Shown in pieces: positions 1 to 5,524 of a stretch of 5,921 bases of DNA. Positions within the stretch are counted from its first letter, which is position 1; each line of letters starts with the position of its first letter. The stretch lies in the NCBI GenBank assembly GCA_028287725.1, contig JAQBPC010000152.1, forward strand, positions 1-5,921, read 5' to 3'. A program made the translations under genes and the position numbers. Under the pieces are notes generated by a model. The model saw only the letters and a program-made list of their open reading frames with translations, was not told the origin of the DNA and did no database searches. Source of the stretch: Chloroflexota bacterium (GTDB taxonomy: Bacteria > Chloroflexota > UBA5177 > JANWHV01).

Positions 1-1322
1 ATGGGTATCGTCTTTGCGCGAAGTGCCTGCACCGTCGCATTAACGAGCTGAAGTGCTCGCGCATCGCCGCGGTCGGCGCGAAGAGCCCAGATGTTGATGT
101 CCGCGTATTCGCCAACGGCGCGCCTGCCAGATAGATACAAATAATACGGAGGCGCCAGGACCGTCTGGTTAGCTGCAGAATGCGCCTCTATAAGCGCGAC
201 CACGTTTCGGACCGATGCATCATCCCATGTCTGTCCGGAGCGCACTGAGCTAATGCCACTTAACGCTACCAAAATGATCGCCGCTACTGAAAACAGTCGC
301 CTTGACGATACGGAGCTCGTGGTTGCGCTAAGCGACACATCTCTCTCACGCGCTGTCTTGGCGGCCAACGGAAAGAGCGCTGCTGGCGCGAGCAATGCGA
401 GCGCGGGCTCCGCAAATTGGAACACCGGCCAGGCAGTGCCGCTCTTGATGGTGGCAAGTAGCACTGTGCATGCCGAAATCGCGTAATACAAGACCAAGCG
501 ACTTTCGACACCAGGCCAGCGTGAAACGGTGCGCGCCCCAAACAGCGCAAGGATGACGAGCGGCCAATCATCCACTAGCACATGAACAACCGACGCTTCG
601 AACCAGGCATTGCTAAAGCCGGAGACATCCTGCGCCACCAAACCGCCCCAGAAACTGCTACCGACCGTAAGAACACCGGCAAAGCATACGACTGCCAACG
701 TTGCGAGCAGTGCTATGAGAAACGGGAGTAGTGCTTCACGCCGGTGCCGATAAAGAAATAGGACGATCGCAATTCCGACCGGTACGTACCAAATCTTGGT
801 GCCGAGTGCCAGGGCTCCAACAATGCCGGCCAACACCGGAGCGCTCCGTGAATTTCTGAGTAGTACGTAGACAGAGAGGAGGCTAAGCAGTGTTACCAGA
901 GGATTTGGGTCGAAGATGCGGCTCCAGTAGAGTCCGTATGGAGCAAATGCATAGAATGCCGTGGCAGCCACCACCCTTGCCCCAATACCATATAGGCGGC
1001 GCGCGGTGAGATAGACGAGAATCAGCGTCAAAATATGGACAATGATTCCAAACGTCCTGACTGCCGTAAGGCTATCCCAGGAGCGGAACACAAGATCGCC
1101 GACGACAAAGATTCCGGGTGGTTGCACGCCCATTATTCCCGAATAGAGCGCGACTCCTGCAGCCATTCGATGCGCGACGTAGAGGTAATACCCATCGACA
1201 TAGTCGATATAGGCGACACTGCTTGGTCGGAATGTCAAGGCTACATACATGCCAACGAGCAGAAGTAGCCAGATGACCCCCAGCTGGGCCACGCGCAGAC
1301 TATTACTGTCTGGTCGCTTCAT
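1..1322 (-). CDS. GT-C membrane glycosyltransferase, PMT/ArnT type (partial, C-terminus off left edge)
   Basis: Frame read on the complement from ATG at 1322-1320; 440 full codons are present and no stop occurs before the window edge. The protein is polytopic, with about ten or eleven hydrophobic segments, the first at about residues 12-30. The first extracytoplasmic loop has the family hallmark: an acidic motif (DYVDGYYLYVAHRM, residues 40-53, with D40 and D43) followed by QPPG at 67-70. This matches the DE...PP layout of PMT_2/ArnT-like enzymes, which move a sugar from a polyprenyl-phosphate carrier to an acceptor outside the membrane. A further acidic residue lies in RIFDPN (135-140). Residues 361-440 look like the start of a soluble outer domain (APPYYLYLSGRRAVGEY). 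It follows the GT2 gene on the same strand and is its likely partner. The upstream frame is open back to the GT2 stop but contains no ATG, GTG or TTG, so 1322 is the most upstream usable start. No Shine-Dalgarno sits next to it. Acceptor and sugar are unknown: protein, lipid and polysaccharide are all possible. Confidence 0.88.
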   Translation of the reverse strand, partial: MKRPDSNSLRVAQLGVIWLLLLVGMYVALTFRPSSVAYIDYVDGYYLYVAHRMAAGVALYSGIMGVQPPGIFVVGDLVFRSWDSLTAVRTFGIIVHILTLILVYLTARRLYGIGARVVAATAFYAFAPYGLYWSRIFDPNPLVTLLSLLSVYVLLRNSRSAPVLAGIVGALALGTKIWYVPVGIAIVLFLYRHRREALLPFLIALLATLAVVCFAGVLTVGSSFWGGLVAQDVSGFSNAWFEASVVHVLVDDWPLVILALFGARTVSRWPGVESRLVLYYAISACTVLLATIKSGTAWPVFQFAEPALALLAPAALFPLAAKTARERDVSLSATTSSVSSRRLFSVAAIILVALSGISSVRSGQTWDDASVRNVVALIEAHSAANQTVLAPPYYLYLSGRRAVGEYADINIWALRADRGDARALQLVNATVQALRAKTIP

Positions 1323-1478
1323 ACTCGGAAGCCCAATGCCGCTGAGATTACGGACCTCCAGAGCTGTAGCACGCTGTATCCAAGCAGCAACGATGCAGCT
1401 ACGACGCCTAGTATAAGGCGTTCGTGGTCGGGTGGGGGGACGATCGGTTGAGGTTCTAACAGCTAGGCGAGTATAGAC
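1323..1478. other. Gap between the GT2 and GT-C genes
   Basis: This 156-base spacer separates the two leftward genes. On the minus strand it is stop-free for 52 codons in the shared frame of both genes, but the encoded peptide is Arg/Pro/Thr-rich, has no start codon and resembles no domain I know. It contains a perfect GGAGG on the minus strand (plus 1355-1359) that lies 32 bases before the GT-C ATG, too far to be its ribosome binding site. TATACT occurs twice on the minus strand (plus 1410-1415 and 1470-1475). No terminator hairpin with a T-run is seen, so read-through transcription from the GT2 gene is possible. Confidence 0.6.
1404..1421 (-). promoter_or_regulatory. Candidate -10 box inside a perfect inverted repeat upstream of the GT-C gene
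   Basis: On the plus strand, ACGCCT and AGGCGT form perfect 6-base arms around the 6-base centre AGTATA (1410-1415). Read on the minus strand the centre is TATACT, a 5-of-6 match to a -10 hexamer, about 85-90 bases upstream of the GT-C start. No convincing -35 is visible, so a factor-dependent promoter or chance is possible. The arms could be an operator or a short hairpin. They do not form a terminator, because no T-run follows. Confidence 0.25.
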
Positions 1479-2327
1479 TTACCGTGCACGGAGCGCGTCG
1501 AGTCGCCGCTTAACCACATACGTGAATGCCTCCGCCACAATTTGACGAGACATCTTTGACTGGCCGAGCCTGCGATCGGGAAAGACTATGGGAACCTCGC
1601 CGATGCTGAAGCCAGCCTTGTATGCCTGATACACGGTCTCGATTTGGAACGCATAGCCTTGCAAATTGATCCGATCGAGGTCAAATGCGGCAATTACGGA
1701 GCGGCGGTAACACTTGAAACCCGCCGTGCAGTCATGGATCGGCAGTGACAGCACGGTTCGAGCGAACACGTTGCCCCCGCCGCTGATGATTCGCCGGATG
1801 AGCTTCCAGTCGGGTGTCGCGCCGCCGGGCACATAGCGCGAACCAATCACCATGTCGTAGCGTTCTGCCGCTGCCAACAGGTCCGGCAAGAAACGAGGGT
1901 CGTGGGAGAAGTCGGCGTCCATTTCGAAGACGCAGGTATAGTCATGCTCCAGCGCAAATCGGAAGCCGGTGACATAGGCGGTACCGAGGCCCATTTTTCC
2001 AGGCCGGTGGATGACGTGTATACCGCCAAGGCTGGCTGCAAGCGACTCGGCTATGTCGCCCGTACCGTCGGGTGACCCGTCGTCGATGATAAGAATCTCT
2101 ACTCGCGGTAATTGCTCCCGAATTGCCCGAACAATCGCTTCGAGATTTTCCCGCTCGTTATAAGTAGGTACTACCACCAGTGGCCTGAGAGCAACAGGCT
2201 CTCTCTGGTCGCCGTCCATCGCGCTCAGAGCGCCCGCCGCCTCTCGCTGCTCTACCTTATGCGACAACCACATATCTCGATAAGTGTACGGACGCATAAT
2301 CCGTCGATTCAAGCACGCACATGCCAT
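1479..2327 (-). CDS. GT2 polyprenol-phosphate mannosyltransferase (dolichol-phosphate mannose synthase type)
   Basis: This is a family 2, GT-A fold glycosyltransferase that transfers a hexose, typically mannose from GDP-mannose, to polyprenyl phosphate at the inner membrane face. Motifs in order (numbered from the longest start): PTYNERE 54-60 and DDGSPDGT 82-89 for nucleotide binding; DAD 137-139, the metal-binding DXD, in EMDADFSHDP; GSRY 162-165; GGG 183-185; GYAFQIE 224-230; and GQSKMS 255-260. All are typical of the DPM1/Ppm branch. There is no C-terminal membrane domain, so it is the short soluble or peripheral type, like the catalytic part of Ppm1. The start is uncertain. The conserved fold begins near residue 49, so the listed start adds an unusual N-terminal tail. 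ATGs at 2297, 2273 and 2219 are in frame, and 2219 gives the most family-like length of about 246 residues. None has a strong Shine-Dalgarno. The GT-C gene follows on the same strand, as expected for a synthase and user of lipid-linked sugar. A glucosyl or other hexosyl specificity cannot be excluded. Confidence 0.93.
   Translation of the reverse strand: MACACLNRRIMRPYTYRDMWLSHKVEQREAAGALSAMDGDQREPVALRPLVVVPTYNERENLEAIVRAIREQLPRVEILIIDDGSPDGTGDIAESLAASLGGIHVIHRPGKMGLGTAYVTGFRFALEHDYTCVFEMDADFSHDPRFLPDLLAAAERYDMVIGSRYVPGGATPDWKLIRRIISGGGNVFARTVLSLPIHDCTAGFKCYRRSVIAAFDLDRINLQGYAFQIETVYQAYKAGFSIGEVPIVFPDRRLGQSKMSRQIVAEAFTYVVKRRLDALRAR
2283..2312 (-). promoter_or_regulatory. Weak candidate promoter for the GT2 gene
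   Basis: On the minus strand, TTGAAT (plus 2307-2312; 4 of 6 to the -35 consensus) is followed after 18 bases by TACACT (plus 2283-2288; 4 of 6 to -10). If real, transcription would begin near 2276, which rules out the 2327 and 2297 starts and favours 2273 or 2219. Both hexamers are weak and the element lies inside the longest open frame, so this is only a lead. Confidence 0.15.
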
Positions 2328-2352
2328 TGTTTGCAGCAGCGTCCGTTTCCTA

Positions 2353-2381
2353 TTTACAACGCCTAACCCCGATGCTACAGT
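2353..2381 (+). promoter_or_regulatory. Candidate sigma70-type promoter for the exported wall protein
   Basis: TTTACA (2353-2358; 5 of 6 to TTGACA) is followed after exactly 17 bases by TACAGT (2376-2381; 4 of 6 to TATAAT). Predicted initiation near 2388 gives a leader of about 45 bases before the GTG at 2433. The element sits in the divergent intergenic region, so any regulator bound here could also affect the leftward glycosyltransferase genes. Assigned by eye against the consensus. Confidence 0.35.
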
Positions 2382-2423
2382 ACTCCAGAACGCGCTAGCC
2401 TTCAGGCACCCTCGAGCGATTGT

Positions 2424-2427
2424 GGAG
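2424..2427 (+). promoter_or_regulatory. Ribosome binding site supporting the GTG start at 2433
   Basis: GGAG lies five bases before GTG 2433-2435, a good position for a Shine-Dalgarno. The frame is open upstream only back to the TAA at 2364-2366, and no ATG lies in that stretch. The GTG is followed by a well-formed signal peptide, so site, start and protein agree. Confidence 0.7.
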
Positions 2428-2432
2428 TCTCC

Positions 2433-5400
2433 GTGACCCAGCGTCCCAAAGGCTGCAGAAAGCCTGCCTTCGTGCGACTGGCAATAGCTCTCGTGTCACT
2501 ATTCGTGATGCTTCCCCGCGTGTCCGCGGTCGAAGCGCATAAAGCCCTAGCTACAAGTAGCCCGCTTCAGGGTCTTATTCAGCCGACAACGTCGGATCTG
2601 CAGAAGGCATTTCAGGCCGTTGGCCAGGGACAGTTGCCCGATGGATATCCAGTGTCGGGCGAGGGCTGGCTTGTACCTACAACGTTGCTAAAGGCAATTG
2701 CCTGGACCGAAAGTAAGTGGGCACAGTTTTATGCACCGAACCATACGTTGGTCAGCTTCGATGGCGGCTATGGGGTAATGCAGGTCACGAGCGGCATGTA
2801 CCCAGGAGGACTTCCAGATACGACGCGTTCTGCAATTGCCAATAACTTCCTCTACAACATGGACTACGGCGCCCAGATCCTTATCTCAAAGTGGCTGCAT
2901 ACACCGAACATAGGTAACGACGACCCTCGAATACTTGAGCACTGGTACTACGCGCTTTGGGCATACAACGGATGGGGCTGGGTCAATAATCCGTCAAATC
3001 CATCGTTCACTCGCATCGGGTCACCTGACTCGGATCCAGCCACCTTTCCCTATCAGGAGCGAGTCTTCTACTATCTGGCGCATCCACCGGCCGGACCAGA
3101 CGGCGTGCCCCTGTGGTCTCCGATACCGGTGACGATGCCGGATGTCAGTCTAATTGGTAACGATCCTGGGCCGCTGCCGGAAGTAGCTACGCCACATTAC
3201 GACGTCACGGTCACGTACCCGCCCCTCTCGTTAGGCGGCGAGAAGAGCGCGCACTTCCTTGCGGACATAACCGTGCCCGACGGAACCGTAGTTCAGCCAG
3301 GCCAAACCTTCACGAAGTCCTGGCTATTGAATAACTCGGGTGCGGTAGCCTGGACAAAAGGCTTCCGTTGGACACCGGTTTCGGGCGCGGCACTTGGCCG
3401 CCCGAGCGGTGTTCAAGTCGACGCGACACCGCCACTTGCAGACGTTTCAGTATCGGCGAAGCTGACGGCGCCATCGACTCCTGGAACGTATCGCGAGTAT
3501 TGGCAAATGGTTGGGCCGGACAGGCAGGCGTTCGGCGTTCGAGCGTGGGTTAACGTAGTTGTAGCTGGTGCTGGACATGCAAGCAGTCCTCAAAGCACCG
3601 CCACCGAAACGGGGCTCTCTACCGCTGCTTACGTAACGTCACAGCAAAGCCCTACACCAGTTGCCACAACATTCCTGGCGAAGGCGTCCAGCGTCGCGGC
3701 ATCCAGGCAGTCATCTCGAGCATTAGTTACTTCTGGGGACGCGGCGGTATATGACGGTGATATTACCGTCCCTGATGGCACATCTCTGGCACCCGGCGCA
3801 CATTTCGTCAAGACATGGCGGATCAAGAATGTAGGCACCACAACCTGGCTGCCCGGCTTCACCTGGAAGTTTCAAGCTGGAACCATGATGTCGACCGCAA
3901 CCTCAGTCAACGTGCCGACAACGGCGCCCGGGCTGTCCGCCATAATAAGCGTTCCAATGACCGCGCCCTCTAGCACGGGGGTGTTCACGAGCTTCTGGGA
4001 AATGTCCAATGCTTCGGGAGTGTTATTCCCTCACCAGGCGTGGGTGAATATTGTCGTGCGCAATTCTGCGCCGGAATCGACAGCGACGAGGATCGCAACG
4101 GCCACGCGGGTCCCGACTTCTACGCGCACCCCAACAGCTACGCGAGTCGCAACGACCACGCGAGTCCCCAGCTCTACGCCCGACTTGGTGCCGACATATA
4201 CGGCACTGCGGTCGACAACTACGCCTATTGTTGGGGTACAACCGACCGCCGCAATTCCTGGTGGGAACGGCCAGCTAGTCGGTTCGCCGTGGGTTGGCGC
4301 GATGAAATACAAGACCTACTTCCCCGCGGGCTCTACCATGGGCGCTATGCAGGAATCGCTCGGCGTGTACTACCCTGGATCAAAACAGGCGCATGTGCGC
4401 GTAACGATCTACCGTCCCGATGCAGCGCATCGAATACTGGAATTCACACTTGCCGGGGGTACAAGCAGGACGCTTTTGTTAGGTAAGCTTGCACCTGGAA
4501 CTGGCCTGGCCTTAGCAGTCGAGGCGGACCGGCAGGTCGTTGCCGAACGCCTGACCAGCACCCATACGGGTCTCCTGGGGAGCCCTGGTGCGGCACGTAC
4601 CGCGCGTACGTGGTTCTTCCCAAGCATGTCGAGCGCTTCTGGCGTTCAACAAGAGCTTGTGTTTTTCAATCCGCACGACACAGTAGTGACGGTGCGAGCG
4701 CGTGTTGGCCGCAACTCGGGATCCTGTTGTGCTGGCGACATGACCATCCAGGTGCCGCCACTACAACAGTTTGTCTATAAGCTAGGGACACAGAGCTCGT
4801 TACGTGGGCCGCTTACTTTGTTTGCCGGTGATGTGGTCGCGGCCGAGCGTATTGGGGTGAGTGACGACCAAACACTGCTCCTAGGTGTACCTGGCACGGT
4901 CACGACGGCGACGCACTGGTATCTACCGGAAGTGCGCGGTGGTGCCGGCGGCGCCATCACGCTGTTTAACCCCGGGGCCGTCGCCGTGTCGGCCACAGTT
5001 CGATCAGCGATGTCGGAGGGGAGCGGCCAGTCATTAAAGCGCATCGTGCCGCCATTCTCCCAAGTGCGGATATCTGTAGGTGATCTATCGACGTCCACCC
5101 TTTTCGGTGCTGAAGTCGACGCGACAGGCCAAGTCGTAGCCGGGACGGAATGGAGCCCGACAAGCGAATATATCGCGATGACGATAGGCAGTACAGCAGT
5201 CGCGCACTCATGGAGTTTCATTGGCGGACTGGCAGGTCGAGGCGCCGCCGAAGCTTTATCGATTATCAACCCTTCGGCTGCGAGCTGCAAGGTCACGATT
5301 CAGCTCAAAGGAGAACGTGGCGGCGGATCTTATTGGACCGTCACCATGCCAGGGCACAGTCGTTACACTCGTGCACTGGAAACTATGCTACCGGCGGGTG

Positions 5401-5507
5401 GTGCGGCGCTGACCATTCAAGCGGGTCAGCCTATCAGCGTAGAGCACACCTATTCAGCTGATGGCGGTGCGGCGACGTCTCCTGGCGCCATACTCCCAAG
5501 TCAATAA
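2433..5507 (+). CDS. Exported multidomain cell-wall protein: lysozyme-like domain, two NBR1-type Ig domains, Thr-rich linker, four beta-type repeats
   Basis: 1024 residues from GTG. A Sec signal peptide is clear: basic residues 4-15, hydrophobic core 16-28, and likely cleavage after VSA (30-32) or VEA (33-35). There is no lipobox and no C-terminal anchor. Residues 80-215 have the motifs of the SLT/lysozyme-like superfamily: TESKW (92-96, probable catalytic E93), GYGVMQVT (112-119) and AYNGWGW (177-183). The expected role is cleavage of peptidoglycan glycan strands, or binding to them. Two NBR1-type Ig-like domains follow (273-377 and 437-542), then a Thr/Arg hexad linker (550-585). Last come four repeats of about 100 residues (about 626-1016), which resemble the beta-rich repeats of exported proteins in Chloroflexota and Actinobacteria. 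I could not verify a family, though DUF5719 is a candidate. The mature part has only three cysteines (765, 766, 952). The gene is divergent from the glycosyltransferase genes and 17 bases before a prepilin peptidase gene. Hydrolase activity is inferred from motifs; an adhesive or scaffold role for the C-terminal two-thirds is a guess. Confidence 0.93.
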   Translation: MTQRPKGCRKPAFVRLAIALVSLFVMLPRVSAVEAHKALATSSPLQGLIQPTTSDLQKAFQAVGQGQLPDGYPVSGEGWLVPTTLLKAIAWTESKWAQFYAPNHTLVSFDGGYGVMQVTSGMYPGGLPDTTRSAIANNFLYNMDYGAQILISKWLHTPNIGNDDPRILEHWYYALWAYNGWGWVNNPSNPSFTRIGSPDSDPATFPYQERVFYYLAHPPAGPDGVPLWSPIPVTMPDVSLIGNDPGPLPEVATPHYDVTVTYPPLSLGGEKSAHFLADITVPDGTVVQPGQTFTKSWLLNNSGAVAWTKGFRWTPVSGAALGRPSGVQVDATPPLADVSVSAKLTAPSTPGTYREYWQMVGPDRQAFGVRAWVNVVVAGAGHASSPQSTATETGLSTAAYVTSQQSPTPVATTFLAKASSVAASRQSSRALVTSGDAAVYDGDITVPDGTSLAPGAHFVKTWRIKNVGTTTWLPGFTWKFQAGTMMSTATSVNVPTTAPGLSAIISVPMTAPSSTGVFTSFWEMSNASGVLFPHQAWVNIVVRNSAPESTATRIATATRVPTSTRTPTATRVATTTRVPSSTPDLVPTYTALRSTTTPIVGVQPTAAIPGGNGQLVGSPWVGAMKYKTYFPAGSTMGAMQESLGVYYPGSKQAHVRVTIYRPDAAHRILEFTLAGGTSRTLLLGKLAPGTGLALAVEADRQVVAERLTSTHTGLLGSPGAARTARTWFFPSMSSASGVQQELVFFNPHDTVVTVRARVGRNSGSCCAGDMTIQVPPLQQFVYKLGTQSSLRGPLTLFAGDVVAAERIGVSDDQTLLLGVPGTVTTATHWYLPEVRGGAGGAITLFNPGAVAVSATVRSAMSEGSGQSLKRIVPPFSQVRISVGDLSTSTLFGAEVDATGQVVAGTEWSPTSEYIAMTIGSTAVAHSWSFIGGLAGRGAAEALSIINPSAASCKVTIQLKGERGGGSYWTVTMPGHSRYTRALETMLPAGGAALTIQAGQPISVEHTYSADGGAATSPGAILPSQ
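3249..4058 (+). repeat. Duplicated NBR1-type Ig-like domain (two copies plus spacer)
   Basis: Copy 1 is residues 273-377 (nt 3249-3563) and copy 2 is 437-542 (nt 3741-4058). Both share the same landmarks: a DITVPDGT opening, PG...F.K.W, N.G...W..GF.W, a central polar strand, TAPS.(P/T)G....(Y/F)W.M, and a closing AWVN(V/I)VV. This is the pattern of the Ig-like domain first named from human NBR1 and common in exported bacterial proteins. The 59-residue spacer (378-436) is Ser/Thr/Ala-rich. The copies are diverged in sequence, so the duplication is old or the two were acquired separately. Confidence 0.85.
4080..4187 (+). repeat. Six-unit 18-bp tandem repeat coding a Thr-Arg hexad linker
   Basis: Codons 550-585 read as six hexads: TATRIA, TATRVP, TSTRTP, TATRVA, TTTRVP and a degenerate SSTPDL. 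Threonine is at position 3 of every unit and arginine at position 4 of the first five. At DNA level the conserved core is ACG followed by an Arg codon, with repeated ACGCGAGTC. Thr/Pro-rich hinges between exported domains are common in Chloroflexota. Such a segment is expected to be extended, flexible, and a plausible O-glycosylation target. The last unit replaces Arg with Pro, as expected at an array edge. Confidence 0.85.
4308..5480 (+). repeat. Four about 100-residue beta-type repeats in the C-terminal third of the wall protein
   Basis: Three landmarks recur with a period of 98-102 residues. First is an aromatic-rich opening: TYFP 628-631, WFFP 727-730, WYLP 829-832, WSFI 927-930. Second is a mid-strand motif: VYYP 645-648, FFNP 744-747, LFNP 844-847, IINP 944-947. 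Third is a closing motif: VVAERL 702-707, VVAAERI 801-807, VVAGTEW 901-907, ISVEHTY 1001-1007. The pattern suits a chain of beta-sandwich or propeller-like units. Conservation of the closing motif falls from the first two copies to the last two. Function is unknown; display, adhesion or wall binding are possible. Confidence 0.75.
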
Positions 5508-5524
5508 AGCTAACCTTAACTCCA

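Noticed and set aside
253..571. Open frames on both strands, including a 77-codon plus-strand frame and 95- and 73-codon minus-strand frames
   Set aside because: They lie wholly inside the GT-C gene in other frames; the GT-C frame has clear membrane and motif signals, and these have no recognisable domains.
1035..1268. 77-codon plus-strand open frame
   Set aside because: Antisense to the conserved DXD-like and QPPG loop of the GT-C gene; composition is not protein-like and no start signal is seen.
2183..2199. GCCTG...CAGGC inverted repeat as a possible terminator or riboregulator
   Set aside because: Only a five-base stem with a seven-base loop, lies inside the GT2 coding region just after a likely start, and has no T-run.
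2112..2366. 84-codon plus-strand frame crossing the GT2 N-terminus
   Set aside because: Antisense shadow of the GT2 motif region; the peptide has no hydrophobic or domain pattern.
4031..4312. Minus-strand frame with Val/Arg/Ala/Thr repeats
   Set aside because: The apparent repeat is the antisense reading of the Thr-Arg hexad linker, not an independent protein.
4040..4486. 148-codon plus-strand frame
   Set aside because: Out-of-frame reading through the linker and first C-terminal repeat of the wall protein; no start signal or domain.
4775..5296. 173-codon minus-strand frame
   Set aside because: Longest antisense frame, but it mirrors the repeat-coding region of a gene with strong in-frame periodicity; Pro/Ser/Thr/Ala-rich shadow composition.
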